The notes: a model not told the origin generated them from the letters alone. A stretch of 64,000 bases of DNA from Ailurus styani (GCA_002007465.1 LNAC01000770.1:406250-470249); one strand, 5' to 3'. Shown: positions 35,236 to 47,460, counted from the stretch's first letter. Program-made: numbers and translations.

Positions 35236-37074
35236 TAGGGACTGTGAGCCTTCTGTAGGCAGGTCCCATGCATCCCTTCCTGCATTCTGGGACTCACCCA
35301 CAGCACCAGTCAGGGAAGGCTGAGCTGAATGGAATGAATGAAACCATGAAGAAGAAATGAGGCACCGATATAGCAGGGTAGAAAACAGTGTGCATAACCT
35401 AGAGGAAGTGACTCCATGTGTGGCCACAGAAAGTCAGGGCCTGAGTTTTTGTTTTAGCAGGAATAGTTTTGTTGTGTTTGTGTACCTGAGAATGGGGACA
35501 TTGTCTCCATCTTTTCTATCTTTCCATGGTGATGAGAACAGGTCCTACACAGGGGACATCAGCAACTGTGCTGAAGCCCTGACTCAAGGCCTGCCCTGCA
35601 GTGGGTGGAGAGGCCTGGAGGAAGGTTGAGTCACTTTGGGCTGGTAATGGGGAAGGCCTGGACTCTGCTTCTGCCCGAGAAGCTAGCAAAGGGTGTGGAA
35701 CCCGACTTGATTCTCTTCCTACTTTGCATAAGAATCTTGAGCCTGACATTTTCATTTCAGTAGGAGGGGGAAATAAGAGAGACTTGTGAAGGATAAAGAA
35801 ATTCTTCCTCCTTAAGTGGCTCTAGAGTTTCATTTGAACATTAGATGGAACCTTTTACATAAAACCAGGACAAACTCACTTGGAAATTGATTTAGAGCTC
35901 TAAAAATAGTTCAGAACATCAGTCAGTTGCTCAGATTCCCCAGCTTTGCAATGTTCGCATCTGTCTACCACTTCCTCGATGTTTCCTCCTCTTCCTGGTA
36001 ACAACCACCCTGTACCAAGGTACACCTTGGTGTGCCAGGTGCTCTCTCTGGTCCCAGTGTCTCTGCACCATATGTATTAACATGCCATTTTTACAGATGG
36101 GAAGCTGAGGGTCAGAGAAACTAAGGGATGTGCCCAAAGAGGAGGAGACACAGCATGTAGGAGTACATGGTTCCAAAGATGTCTTTGTCCATTGTCTCCT
36201 GGTTCCTTGTCATCTGGGAAAGCCCAATCAAGAGTCCTATGGCCCAGGCTCTCCTCCTTCTCTAATAAAAGTGTGTGAGCTCAGGAAAGTCATTTTAGCA
36301 TATCTTCCAGCTCCAGCTTCTAGGTTTCTCCTGACTCAATTTCTAGGAGAATGCAGATTTCTGATAGACCATCTCCAGTGTCCCTTTACCTCACAAACCA
36401 TCGTGTGAAAGTCTCATGAAACCAAGCAAGATAGGAAGGTGATGCAGGGTACTAATATTTATTAAGAGCTGATTTTGCACCAGGGTTGTGCTGGGTGCTG
36501 TTAACCAAAATTCCTTATATTTATTAGGTCTGACACTAATTACCTTTAATTTCTGGTATTTATAAACACTTGATCATTTCTATGGTTTGTCTTTCTACTC
36601 CTTATGTCTAGAATGTTTTCTTCCAGTTCCTTCTGTGCCAGAGAACTCAAGTAAGAGTAATTTACTTGGGATGGCACCCCACAAGAATGCCCTACTATGT
36701 TGATTTTTGGTAAAGAGCTGGAGAGAAGACGGCTGGGTAAGTAATTTGGCTTAAAAAGAACAAGCATGAATGATTTTCTCTATAAAGAGCTAGAGATGAT
36801 TTTCTGACTTCTCATTAATCTGAACCACTGGGGAATCTCAGGGGCCATGACCCCTTGATTCTTTGTGTAGAAAGGGATAAAAATGATATTTTCTGCTTCT
36901 TTATATGACTTGCCAGAAACCTTTTTGCTGTGTGGAAGTATCTTGCTCAATAATCACTGTTAATGCTTAATTTAGTTTGAATTCCTGGATGACTTGTTCT
37001 CTCTAGAAGAATGCCAGATAGAGAAGGATCCAAGGAGACTTCCCCTAGCCTGTAAGTGCTTTAAAGTATGATTG
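35236..37074. other. Unassigned, with MIR/L2 fragments
   Basis: 36,030-36,165 reads as antisense MIR/L2 ('tgccatttttacagatggga', 'agctgagggtcagagaaact'). 36,452-36,500 is L2/MIR-like ('aatatttattaagagctgat'). Short frames at 35.3-35.8 kb overlap on both strands. No gene supported. Confidence 0.5.
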
Positions 37075-37302
37075 GCAATTCAAAATCTTTTTTTTTAAAG
37101 ATTTCATTTATTTATTTGACAGAGAGAGACACAGCGAGAGAGGGAGCACAAGCAGGGGAAGTGGGAGAAGGAGGAGCAGGCTTTCCCGCAGAGCAGGGAG
37201 CCCAATGCAGGGCTTAATCCCAGGACCCTGGGATCCTGATCTGAGCCAAAGGCAGACTCTTAGTGACTGAGCCACCCAGGTGCCTCAGCCATTCAAAATC
37301 TT
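37075..37302 (-). mobile_element. CAN-SINE
   Basis: The body is 37,090-37,287, antisense, with tail 'catttatttatttgacagag' and head 'gactgagccacccaggtgcc'. Flanks are gcaattcaaaatctt (37,075-37,089) and gccattcaaaatctt (37,288-37,302). Confidence 0.96.
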
Positions 37303-38389
37303 ATGCCACATAATTTCTCTGACTTGCCATCTTGTAAAAAGTCTTAGAGATCAGACTTTAAGAAAATTTTCAGAAATTATTTAAGGAAGCCAAATCCGGC
37401 TACCTTGGGCAATCCCCATGGTCGTGATTGAGACCCTGGAGCCCTCCAATTTCACATTTTATTTTAATATACAGGCTGAGCTCTCAGAAAGTCTGATGCT
37501 TTAACCCTTCTAGCTACATCTAGCTAGAAGGACAGCCTTATAAACATACATATAAAAAACACATATAAAACTCCATAGGCACAAAGAATTTGGTTAAATT
37601 CATATAAGCTCAGTAGATTTATCTAAATCCCAAGCTAAATCCCCAAGCTTCCATGGTTTAGCATGATTGAAGTTGATTTCTCATGTGAAGTTCAGGGTGG
37701 GAGGCAAGAGGTAGGGTGGGCAGGAGGGGACTTCCTTACAGTAGTTCTGGAACCTGGGTGAGGGAGGCTCTGTCATGTGGTCCCGCCCTGTGTGTCAACA
37801 ACCAACTGGGGGAAGGAGGAAGAGAGAGCAGGAAGATTTCTTGGGAGGATGCCATGGGCTACTCATGTCAGCCTACTCTTGGTGGCCCAGACTTACTTCC
37901 ATGTTTCCACCTAGCTGCAAGAGGCCTGGGAAGTAAAATACCTGGCCGGACAACAGCTCTTCATTCTGAAGGGGAGCATGGGTTTTTGGTGGCTGTCTCC
38001 AGCTACCTCTGCCACATATCTACTGTGTGTGTGATACTGTGCTCCCAGAGGGCTGACAGTGTAGGTGGGGAGGATGTTCCCCTCCCTTCCTCCCTATGCC
38101 CTCACCATTCCCTGTGTACCTTTTCCCTCATCTCATCATTCTCTTCCATCTTTTCTCACCTCCAACACACCCACCCCCCCACACACATCCCTACTGCTTT
38201 TCTTCTGCTCTTACTTGGAAAATCTGCTCTACAGGGACCTTTCATATAGTAGTTAGTCTGAAAGTACTGGCTGAAAGGAAATCAACCAATATATACTACC
38301 CTCTCCAAACTAGGCTGGAAACCTAAAGAGTATTGGTTCAGGCCTCATACTATTTTCCCAAAATGTAGTTTTCATCATTCACTGTCTTG
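37303..38389. other. Unassigned sequence
   Basis: The region holds an open stretch on the plus strand, 37,716-38,249 (no ATG at its start; the first in-frame ATG gives about 130 codons), with no recognisable domain. C/T-rich DNA at 38,080-38,180 produces its Ser/His/Pro-rich end. Confidence 0.5.
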
Positions 38390-38690
38390 CCAAGAACTTG
38401 AGAGAACTCCCTGCTGCTGCACCAAGGATATACTCCTTTGCCTTTTGCCTTAGATTCATTATCATATGGCCCCTATTCCCCTGTCCAAGCTTATCTCACA
38501 TGTTCCTTTGTTCCTCAGCAGGGAATAAATCCTGCCCACTGTGAGGTGTTTATTCATTATCTTGCCCTGCCTTTGTACTCAATGTTCTTAAAGTCCCATC
38601 CAAGCTCCACCCCATAGTATGAAGTCTTCCAATAGGTAGAGACTTACACCATTTATACTTCCACTTGTTTAGCAGTCAGTAATCTTGCAG
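38390..38690 (+). mobile_element. L2 3'-end-like fragment
   Basis: Words in L2 order: 'cctttgccttttgccttaga', 'tgttcctttgttcctcagca', 'ccatccaagctccacccca'. It is diverged. Confidence 0.5.
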
Positions 38691-39179
38691 TGTAACACAT
38701 TTCCCTCTCACTGTTTTATGGCTGTTTCCATGTCCTTTGTTATGTGTTCCTTAAGCAGAAAGAACAAGTCTGATACAGGCGACTCCTGCTTCTCACTGCT
38801 CAGTGTTCTGCTGTTGTATTTTACAACTCTGCATTTTAAACTACACTTTGCTGGTTCCTCAGTTCGTAAAAGCTGAATGTAATCATGCATTGTCCTACTC
38901 AGGAGTGAATGCCATCTGGCTGTAGAGACCAGTAACTGCAGGTTTAGAATATAAGTTTCCTGACTAAACCGGGGTTAATGATGGCTAATTCTTTCCCTTG
39001 TTGGTGACTTTTCTGAGGGAATGTCAAGAATCCATTTCAGCCGGAGAAGGGGACTGTTGTTTCTCCTTTGTGTCCCCTGAGTGCTTAGCATGGATACAGA
39101 CTTTCAGGTTACTTATTTAAAATTAAAACCCACTGCTGTCAAAATTTATTTTGTATCTAAATTTATTTTAGTAATTTAT

Positions 39180-39400
39180 TTTAACATCCATCATTGACCA
39201 GGCATTTTATCTATTGTACATTCATGTATGTTACCTTAATTAAACTTTTAGCAGCTTAGTGGCTTGGGTATTCCCATCCCCATTTTTAAAGGAGAAAACT
39301 AGGGCTTCTTAGCAACTAGGAGATCAAAATTACAGACCAGTGAGTGGGAGAACCAGGGCTCTGAATTAAAGTCCTCTGACTTCAAGTCCTATGCTTTTTT
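39180..39400 (-). mobile_element. MIR/L2 fragment
   Basis: Antisense words 'ggtattcccatccccatttt', 'aaaggagaaaactagggctt' and 'tgggagaaccagggctctga' fit MIR or the shared L2/MIR 3' core. Confidence 0.7.
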
Positions 39401-40059
39401 CTATTATTCTACTTTTCTATAAAGTAGATTTTCTATAAAGATCACTGATATTTCAATACTGGAACCCTTGCAAGTAGGGGCTAGGGGACTGGGAAGGAAA
39501 GTTATTTAATAGACCCAGGTTTCAATTCTAAATCTGTAACTGACTTCATTGAAGCCACAAATTTCTGGAGTATTAGTCTTCCTCTGTCCCAGCCTCCCCG
39601 CCATGTGCAAATCAAATCCAATACGCAGAGGAGATGTTAAAAAAAAAAAGATTTTTGTTCTTCTAAAGTAATATCTTTTGCTAGAAGCTTTTTTAAAAAA
39701 ATAAACATGTTCCAAGGACAAGGAGAAAACACACTTGAAATTCATTTAAGTGCAAAGCATTGACCTGAGTTTCTTCCAGGGTTTTGGTGTCTTCTGTATG
39801 TATGTACTGATACTGAGGACTCTAAGTCAGCATGGAAATTCAGGTTATGAACATAGGCTGCTCATAGCTTTGTCTCATGGACCAGCACCAGAGTTTGGGG
39901 TAAGGGCAGTGAACAGAAGCATCCCACAGCAGCTGGAAATGCTGATAGCCTGAGTTGGCCCAGCTGGTTTCTTTCCTCACCCCAGTGTTGCAATGGATTC
40001 TCAGAAGGCCACCTGGCCCTGCCTTCCTCAGACTCCTGGGATGGCCCATAACAGAAAGA

Positions 40060-40260
40060 TTAACAACGTTTGCACAATGCTTTACAGTTTACACAGTGCT
40101 TCTTAAACACAGCTAAGCATTTGGTCTTTGCAATCACCTGGTAAGGTGAGGGTGTTATATCACCCATTTTACATCGGAATAGTCAGAAGATCAGATATTA
40201 AATAATTCACCTAAGGTCCCAGTACGAAGCAAAACCCATTCTCAAATCAACTCCTTCCGA
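40060..40260 (-). mobile_element. MIR fragment
   Basis: 'aatgctttacagtttacaca', 'tatatcacccattttacatc' and 'aataattcacctaaggtccc' are the antisense MIR pattern (pool size, tonic count line, test for association). Confidence 0.75.
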
Positions 40261-40369
40261 GGCAGGCCCTGCCTTGTTCACTATATCTCTCTATGTCCCA
40301 CTGAATCTGCTTAGGGCCTGTACCCCGCACGAAAGCGTGATTCCCTGAACACACTCCCTCACCAGCCTC

Positions 40370-40690
40370 CAGGCCCTGGAGGCTGTCTCTGCCTGGAAAA
40401 TTCCATCTGCTTCCACCATTTCCAATTACAGAATCCCAACTCTGAGGCCCAGCTTAAGTCTCAAGTTGTCCACAAAGGTTTTCCAGATCCCTCCTGGACT
40501 CTTTTTCCCTGTGTTTCCATAGTTCTTTCCTGTACTTAAAAAGGGAGCATTCACCACAATCTGCTGAATGTTCTACTTATTACACTCATGTCAGCCTCAT
40601 GGTCTATGGAGGGCAAGCCCAGTATATCTAGAAAAATCCCTTATATACATCAGATTCTCAATAAACATCAGGTTTATTGTTTATCATAAT
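40370..40690 (+). mobile_element. L2 3' end
   Basis: 'ctgaggcccagcttaagtct', 'aggttttccagatccctcct', 'ctatggagggcaagcccagt' and 'cagattctcaataaacatca' follow the L2 3' terminal consensus order, ending at the expected '…tcaataaa' motif. Confidence 0.8.
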
Positions 40691-40734
40691 AAAAATGATT
40701 ATCTAATTGAATTCTTTTTATGGACCAAATAAAA

Positions 40735-40935
40735 TAGTAATAGCTAACATTTTTCAACACTTTGCATGTGCCAAGTGCTGTTCTGAAAGCTTTGTTCATC
40801 TATCCATCCCTACCACCAACCTGTGAGGTGTGTCTTGTCACTGTCCACATCTAGGAGATGAAAAAGCTGAAGTTGAGGAGAACAAGAAACTTGTCCAGGG
40901 TTACCCAGCTAGTAAGGGGTAGAGCTTGCTTTGAA
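40735..40935 (-). mobile_element. MIR/L2 fragment
   Basis: 'tgtgccaagtgctgttctga', 'aacctgtgaggtgtgtcttg', 'aggagatgaaaaagctgaag' and 'gggttacccagctagtaagg' give a well-preserved antisense MIR/L2 core. Confidence 0.85.
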
Positions 40936-41789
40936 CTACTTTCCTTGTAAGGCAGGAACAAGTCCCTGAATTCTAAGAGTTGTATATTTATTTCCTTCTA
41001 TAAGAAAGAAACCTCCACTCCAGAAGGAGGCTGAACTGGGGCAAAGCCAACTTCTGACTTTGTTGGTTTTACTTTGGCCAGAAAAGGGCAGCAACCCTGT
41101 CAAAGCCTGGTGCTTGCTCTGGTCCTTGGCCCAGAACAAGCCTGGAAATTGAAGGTCGATCTCTCTTGAGCTATCAGTATGAAAGAAAGGGAAGAGAAGT
41201 TCCTGCTTTCTTTTGTTGCTGTCCACATGTATCTTCTTGGCTTTGATGGCACCCAGGGGTTCCCTTCCTGGCCTTCATCTTTTAAAGGACCAGAACAGGA
41301 GAAACACAAAGCCAGGAGAGCATCTTCAAGGTCAGGAGCCAATTGCATGTTGGGGGCAGTTATGCCCTTGTAAGGCTCTGGATGGGTTATATTTAATCTC
41401 TTCATTCATCTGTCTTCCTGGGTACCTCAAAATTTTCTCCTGGTGAGTGTTAATTCCTCTGAATACAAAAGAAGACTCATTTTAAGTTCAAACACTGGTG
41501 TTTTGCAGCCTGTGGTTGGAATGCTGCTGGGTAGGGAAGTCTCTTGTTTACAGGACTGCAGGTCCTATTCTCTGAAATGTTTCAGCATGGCCTGCTATGC
41601 CTAGGGGATGATCACGTGTGTCTATCCTGCAGCCAGGAAGCCTGGGTCTCTGTGTTTGCTCATCTCTCCAAGGTCTTAACCTCAACAGAGACCATATCTC
41701 TGTGTTCTAAAATAGTTTGGATATTAAAAATAAGAAATCTGTTGATAATTTTTTATCTCTATCTCTGAAGGCAGAACACAGCTGTCTTT
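40936..41789. other. Unassigned sequence
   Basis: Overlapping 60-100-codon frames on both strands at 40.94-41.45 kb have no motif I recognise. No repeat assigned. Confidence 0.45.
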
Positions 41790-42216
41790 TTCTCTTTTTT
41801 AAAATTTTCTTTATTTAAATTTCTTTTTAAAATTCCAGTATAATTAACACACAGTATGTTAATTTCAGGTGTACAATATAGTGATTCAACAATTCTATAC
41901 CTTACTCAGTGCTCATCATGATAAGTGAACTCTTAATCCCCTTCACCTATTTCACCCAGCCCCTCACCCACCTCTCATCTGGTAACCACAAGTTTGTTCT
42001 CTGTATTTGAGCCTGTTTTTTTTTTTTTTTGGTCTGTCTGTCTTTTTTTTTCTTTGTCTTGTTTTGTTTCTTAAATTCCACATATGAATGAAATCATATG
42101 GTATTTGTCTTTTTCTGACTGACTTACTTCACTTAGCATTATATCTTCTAGATTCCTCCATGTTGTTGCAAACAGCAAGCTTTCATTCTTTTTTTTATGG
42201 CTGAGTAATATTTCAT

Positions 42217-42229
42217 TGTGTGAGTGAGT

Positions 42230-42260
<31 letters not shown>
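42217..42260. repeat. (GT)n microsatellite in old L1
   Basis: An imperfect tgtgtgagtgagtgtgtc start is followed by about 14 GT units, at the same L1 position as the tract at 32.63 kb. Confidence 0.9.
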
Positions 42261-42261
<1 letters not shown>

Positions 42262-42694
42262 ATCTTTATCTATTCATCTATTAAGGGATATTTGGGTTAC
42301 ATCCATTTTTGGCTATTGTAAATAATGCTGCAATAAACATAGGGGTGTATATACATTTTTGAATTAGTGTTTTTGGTTCTTTGGGTAAACACCTATTAGT
42401 GGAATCACTGTATTATGGTAGTTCTATAATTTTTTAAGGAACCTCCATAATGTCTTCCACAATAGCTGCACCAGTTTGCATTCCCACCAACAGTGCAAGA
42501 AGGTCCTTTTTCTCCATATCCTCTCCAACACTTGCTATTTCTTATGTTTTTGATTTTAGCCATTCTGATAGGTGTGAGGTGATATCTTATTGTGGTTTTG
42601 ATTTGCATTTCTTTGATGATTAGTGATGTTGAGTATCTTTTTATGGGTCTGTTGATCACCTGCATCTTTTCTTCGGAGAAATGTCTGTTCACAT

Positions 42695-44811
42695 CTTCTG
42701 CCAATTTTTTTTTAATTTTATTTTTATTCTTTGCCCAAGGGGTACAGGTCTGTGAATCATCAGGCTTACATCTTTCACAGCACTCACCAAAGCACAAACC
42801 CTCCCCAATGTCCATAACCCATCCACCCTATCCCTACCCTCCCACCCCCCAGTAACCCTCAGTTTGTTTTATGAGATTAGGAGTCTCTTATGGTTTGTCT
42901 CCTTCCCCATCCCATCTTGTTTCATTATTTTTCCCTCCCTACCCCCCACAACCCCCCACCCTGCCCCTCAAGTTCCTCATATCAGAGAGATCATATGATA
43001 ATTGTCTTTCTCTGATTGACTTATTTCGCTCAGCATAATACCCTCCAGTTCCATCCATGTCGTTGCGAATGGCAAGATTTCGTTTCTTTTGATAGCTGCA
43101 TAATATTCCATTGTATATATATACCACATCTTCTTTATCCATTCATCTGTTGATGGACATCTAGGTTCTTTCCATAGTTTGGCTATTGTGGACATTGCTG
43201 CTATAAACATTCGGGTGCACGTGCCCCTGAGGAACACTACCTTTGTGTCTTTAGGATAAATACCCAGTAGTGCGATTGCTGGGTCGTAGGGTAGCTCCAT
43301 TTTCAACTTTTTGAGGAATCTCCATACTGTTTTCCAGAGTGGCTGCACCAGTTTGCATTCCCACCAACAGTGTAGGAGGGTTCCCCTTTCTCCGCAACCT
43401 CGCCAACATCTGTCATTTCCTGACTTGTTGATTTTAGCCATTCTGACTGGTGTAAGGTGGTATCTCGCTGTGGTTTTAATTTGTATTTCTCTGATGCCGA
43501 GTGATGTTGAGCACTTTCTCATGTGTCTGTTGGCCATTTGGATGTCTTCTTTGGAGAAATGTCTGTTCATGTCTTCTGCCCATTTCTTGACTGGGTTATT
43601 TGTTTTATGGGTGTTGAGTTTGAGAAGCTCTTTATAGATTTTGGATACTAGCCCTTTATCTGATATGTCATTTGCAAATATCTTCTCCCATTCTGTCAGT
43701 TGTCTTTTGGTTTTGTTGACTGTTTCCTTTGCTGTGCAAAAGCTTTTAATCTTGATGAAGTCCCAATAGTTCATTTTTGCCCTTGCTTCCCTTGCCTTTG
43801 GTGAGGTTCCTAGGAAGAAGTTGCTGCGGTTGAGGTCGAAGAGGTTGCTGCCTGTGTTCTCCTCGAGGATTTTGATGGATTCCTTTCTCACATTGAGGTC
43901 TTTTATCCATTTTGAGTCTATTTTTGTGTGTGGTGTCAGGAAATGATCCAGTTTCATTTTTCTGCATGTGGCTGACCAGTTTTCCCAACACCATTTGTTG
44001 AAGAGACTGTCTTTTTCCCACTGGACATTCTTTCCTGCTTTGTCGAAGATTAGTTGACCATAGAGTTGAGGGTCCATTTTTGGGTTCTCTATTCTGTTCC
44101 ACTGGTCTATGTGTCTGTTTTTGTGCCAGTACCATACTGTCTTGATGATGACGGCTTTGTAATAGAGCTTGAAATCTGGAATTGTGATGCCGCCAACTTT
44201 GCTTTTTTTTTTCAACATTCCTTTGGCTATTCGGGGTCTTTTCTGGTTCCATATAAATTTTAGGATTATTTGTTCCATTTCTTTGAAATAAATTGCTGGT
44301 ATTTTGATGGGGATTGCATTAAATGTGTAGATTGCTCTAGGTAGCATAGACATTTTCACAATATTTATTCTACCCATCCATGAGCATGGAATGTTTTTCC
44401 ACTTCTTTGTGTCTTCCTCAATTTCTTTCATGAGTACTTTATAGTTTTCTGAATACAGATTCTTTGCCTCTTTGGTTAGGTTTATTCCTAGGTATCTTAT
44501 GGTTTTGGGTGCAATTGTAAATGGGATTGACTCTTGAATTTCTCTTTCTTCTGTTTTGTTGTTGGTATATAGAAATGCAACTGATTTCTGTGCATTGATT
44601 TTATATCCTGACACTTGACTGAATTCCTGCATGAGTTCTAGCAGTTTTGGAGTGGAGTCCTTTGGGTTTTCCACATAAAGTATCATATCATCTGCAAAGA
44701 GTGAGAGTTTGACTTCTTTCTTACCAATTTGGATGCCTTTTATTTCTTTTTGTTGTCTGATTGCTGAGGCTAGGACTTCTAGTACTATGTTGAATACTTC
44801 TGCCAATTTTT
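42695..44811 (-). mobile_element. Young 5'-truncated LINE-1 with open ORF2 and perfect 15-bp TSD
   Basis: The body is 42,710-44,796. It inserted into an older L1 of the same orientation. The target cttctgccaattttt is repeated exactly at 42,695-42,709 and 44,797-44,811. The 3' end ('ggggtacaggtctgtgaatc', with an A/T tail on the left) is complete. The 5' truncation point lies just upstream of the reverse transcriptase active site. The ORF2 remainder is uninterrupted, so this is the youngest L1 seen here. Confidence 0.97.
42977..44806 (-). CDS. LINE-1 ORF2 protein, C-terminal 600 residues (truncated)
   Basis: The frame is open without a stop for 609 codons, to a stop at 42,977. It encodes the last part of the L1 reverse transcriptase: the catalytic motif FADD at residues 37-40, the thumb and C-terminal region ([34 protein letters not shown]), and a C-terminal zinc-knuckle-like pattern C467-X3-C471-X7-H479-X4-C484, which is the CX3CX7HX4C motif known from L1 ORF2. 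The endonuclease and the N-terminal half of the RT are absent. The first few codons come from the target-site duplication and flank, so the nominal start is not a real one. The element therefore cannot mobilise itself. It has no L1 promoter, and any expression would depend on host read-through. Confidence 0.85.
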   Translation of the reverse strand: MAEVFNIVLEVLASAIRQQKEIKGIQIGKKEVKLSLFADDMILYVENPKDSTPKLLELMQEFSQVSGYKINAQKSVAFLYTNNKTEEREIQESIPFTIAPKTIRYLGINLTKEAKNLYSENYKVLMKEIEEDTKKWKNIPCSWMGRINIVKMSMLPRAIYTFNAIPIKIPAIYFKEMEQIILKFIWNQKRPRIAKGMLKKKSKVGGITIPDFKLYYKAVIIKTVWYWHKNRHIDQWNRIENPKMDPQLYGQLIFDKAGKNVQWEKDSLFNKWCWENWSATCRKMKLDHFLTPHTKIDSKWIKDLNVRKESIKILEENTGSNLFDLNRSNFFLGTSPKAREARAKMNYWDFIKIKSFCTAKETVNKTKRQLTEWEKIFANDISDKGLVSKIYKELLKLNTHKTNNPVKKWAEDMNRHFSKEDIQMANRHMRKCSTSLGIREIQIKTTARYHLTPVRMAKINKSGNDRCWRGCGERGTLLHCWWECKLVQPLWKTVWRFLKKLKMELPYDPAIALLGIYPKDTKVVFLRGTCTRMFIAAMSTIAKLWKEPRCPSTDEWIKKMWYIYTMEYYAAIKRNEILPFATTWMELEGIMLSEISQSEKDNYHMISLI

Positions 44812-45030
44812 AAATTGGATTATTGGGTTTTGGGGTGTTGAGTTGTATAAATTCCTTATATATTTTGAATACTAACCCCTTATCAGCTATATTCTCCCAT
44901 TCAGTAGTTTGTCTTTTTGTTTTGTTGATTGTTTCTTTTACTGTGCAGAAGCTTTCTATTTTGATGTAACCACAAAAATTTCTTTTTGCTTTTGTTTCCT
45001 TTGCCTCAGGAGACATATCTTGAATAATAT

Positions 45031-45644
45031 TATTCTTAAATCAATCACTGCAGCTCCAGTCTTAAAACTTATTCATATAGAAGTAGAAGAGTCAAGATTT
45101 ACAGTCTTTCACAGGAAACTGACCTACTGATGCTTTTAGGTGGTTTGAAATACTTAATCAATTTTATTAATACTTTAATTAATGCAAATTTTTATTGATA
45201 CTTTATCAATTTTATTTTCCCGCCTTTCACCAAAGAGCTACGTTGAGAAGATATATGCCTAAAAACAGAATAAATCAAGCTCACATTGGGTGCCTGATGA
45301 CTGGTGCAGAGGTAGGTCACAGAAGAGAGGGCCCAGCTGGCAGAGATTATTTGCACACCATGGTCTCTTTGGAGCATCATCTTGGCTGTATTCTGCCTCA
45401 GGTGGGGGACCCAATGTAGGTTCAAGGGTCAGACATAATTAGGCACAATAATTGTGAAAAGCAGCCTGATAATGTAACCAAAGCCAAAAAGCCACTCAAA
45501 CCCTTTGACTTAGTAATGCCACCTTAGAAAAACACATTACAATAAAATAATTGAAAAGAAAAAACATCTACTTTTTTTAAAGACACTCATCATAGCACTC
45601 TTTACATAAGTAAAATTAGAAAAATCAAATAAAGAATAAAAAGA
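45031..45644. other. Unassigned sequence
   Basis: A short stretch at 45,425-45,600 (attataattaggcacaataattgtg…) could be L1-derived. No gene recognised. Confidence 0.45.
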
Positions 45645-46417
45645 GAATGTCTCAGATGGACTTAACAGATAGAGTGAGAGCAGCAGAATGCACATTCTTT
45701 TCAAGTGCACATGGAACATTCTCCAGAAGAGGTCACATACTGAGTCACAAATCAGGCCTCAACTGCTACATCACAATGCTATGAAACTTGAAGTCAACCA
45801 CAAGAAAAAATTTGGAAAGACACAAATACATGGAGGCTAAAGAACATTCTACTAAAGAATGAATGGGTTCACCAGAAAATAAAAGAATTTAAAAAAATAC
45901 ATGGAAGCAAATGAAAATGAAACACAACAGTCCAAAGCCTTTGGGATACAACAAAGGTGGTCCTGAGAGGAAAGTATTGTACAGAAATATAGGCCTTCCT
46001 AAAGAAGCAAGAAAAGTCTCAAATATAAAACCTAATCTTACATCTAGAGGATCTGGAAAAAGAACAGCAAATAAAACCCAAATCCAGCAGGAGAAGAGAA
46101 ATAATTAAGATTAGAGCAGAAATCAATGATCTAGAAATTAAAAAACAACAACAGTAGAACAGATCAACAAAACTAGGAACTGATTCTTTGAAAGAATTAA
46201 ATAAATTGATAAACCCCCATCAATTGATAAAGAATTGATAAACCCCTAGCCAGACTTATCAAAAAGAGAAGAGAAAGGACCCAAGTAAATAAAATCATGA
46301 ATGAAAGAGGAGAGATCACAACCAATACCACAGAAATACAAACAATTATAAGAGAGTATCATAAGCAATCATATGCCAACAAATTAGACAATCTGGAAGA
46401 AATGGATAAATGCCTAA
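45645..46417 (+). mobile_element. LINE-1 ORF2, endonuclease-to-RT linker region (+)
   Basis: 'ttctccagaagaggtcacat', 'acaaatcaggcctcaactgc', 'cacaagaaaaaatttggaaa', 'ccaaagcctttgggatacaa', 'gagcagaaatcaatgatcta', 'ctagccagacttatcaaaaa' and 'caatctggaagaaatggata' are in L1 ORF2 order. It ends abruptly at an LTR junction. Frames are broken. Confidence 0.92.
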
Positions 46418-46838
46418 AAGAATTTAGATAGAGGATCTGCTCTAGGAAGAGAGCTGTCACCATAGAAACATTATAATATGAATTAGGTACAGTGGGTAGG
46501 GAGAAATGGAACAAGGCCTGTTTGAACAAAGTCTTCTCTGTGTCCTATTGTTTATGGATGGCCCAACAAACATTTATCGACCAAACACTTGCTCTTTTTC
46601 ATCTTCCTGTGAATTGCACTTCTTCCTTTGAATTCCCTATCCCCTTCTCTTTGCTTCAGAATGACACATACACCTCATTTTGTCTGATTGTCTTTGGAAT
46701 TTCCATGTCTGTGTGGATCCCCTGTATGTATGAAATGGAATTTAATTTCCCCCTGTTAATCTGTCTCATGTCATCTGATTCTTAGTCTAGCTAGAAAGAC
46801 CTTTGGAGGCAGAGGGAATTCTTCCTCCTTGACAACAT
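46411..46838 (+). mobile_element. Class I ERV-like LTR, family A copy 1 (5'-shortened)
   Basis: Aligns with two other copies in this window: 'aatttagatagaggatctgc', 'ctaggaagagagctgtcacc', 'ttatggatggcccaacaaac', 'atcttcctgtgaattgcact', 'cctgttaatctgtctcatgt', ending near 46,838. The first about 100 bp of the family (tgtaagg…) are missing; the L1 sequence joins directly at atgcctaaaag, a string both parents share. This is an LTR only, and no viral gene is recognised. Confidence 0.85.
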
Positions 46839-46839
46839 C

Positions 46840-47224
46840 AAAGTTGAACAGTTCATGTGTGTGGAGCTGGGCCTTTGAGGCAAGGCCCTTGTCTTGTTGA
46901 GGCTTCTCCAGACCCCAGACACATCAACATGAATGGGTGGTGGACACTTGCAAGCCTCTATGCAAACCCTGGGAGGACTTGTCACCTAAACCCAAGTTCC
47001 TCCTGTCTCTCTCCCTGGTTTCATGGCCCCAAGTTTCATATCAGGGGAAGGATCCCTCACTTTCTACAGTTGGTGAGGAAAAATTTTCCTAAATTCTTTC
47101 AGGCATTTAGGGAAGAAGGTCAAAGTTTTTTCCTGAATCTTTCAGGACTTGATTGTTCTCAGCTTGAAATAACCTGCATTCAAAGTGGCACATTTTGGGG
47201 CAACTCACCCTTGGCCCTTATACC
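46840..47224 (-). mobile_element. Related LTR in opposite orientation
   Basis: The plus-strand text at 47,085-47,224 ('cctaaattctttcaggcatt', 'ttttttcctgaatctttcag', 'cttggcccttata') parallels the 5' end of the minus-oriented family A copy at 61.93-62.07 kb. The left part 46,840-47,080 is more diverged and its assignment is weaker. Confidence 0.6.
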
Positions 47225-47264
47225 ACAATCTCACAATTTTTTCAGAGTGAAAAAGATAAACTAA

Positions 47265-47460
47265 ATAAAGATAAAGCTTGCCATTTATAGAATGCCAGTA
47301 CCTCATCAAAAACTTAATGCATAGTATTTCTAATTCCAGCAGTCACCCTGCCAAGCAAGTGCTGATCACCTTTGATTTATTGACAGGGAAACTGAAGTAC
47401 AGTTTAAGTAGCTAGCTCATTGTTGCTTTACCAGGAGGTGGCAGAGCTGGCCGTAAGCCA
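47265..47460 (-). mobile_element. MIR fragment
   Basis: 'gtgctgatcacctttgattt', 'attgacagggaaactgaagt' and 'gaggtggcagagctggccgt' fit antisense MIR. Confidence 0.75.

Larger units (their letters stand above)
41790..45030 (-). mobile_element. Old LINE-1 (-), split by a younger L1
   Basis: Left part 41,790-42,709: 'aattccagtataattaacac', 'ctgactgacttacttcactt', a (GT)n tract, 'ggcattgtaaataatg'-type landmarks. It resumes at 44,797-45,030 with 'tcttctgtgcagaagc'-type text ('tttactgtgcagaagctttc') and 'tttgcctcaggagacatat'. Between them sits the younger L1. Frames are broken. Confidence 0.92.

Noticed and set aside
37716..38249. Plus-strand open stretch of 177 codons
   Set aside because: It does not begin with ATG, shows no domain, and its end is a Ser/His/Pro run from simple C/T-rich DNA. 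Likely chance.
40936..41405. Minus-strand frames considered as a processed pseudogene (lysine/arginine-rich piece near 41.2 kb)
   Set aside because: The resemblance to a ribosomal protein was only a short basic string. No alignable stretch across the three frames and no poly-A or flanking repeats were seen.
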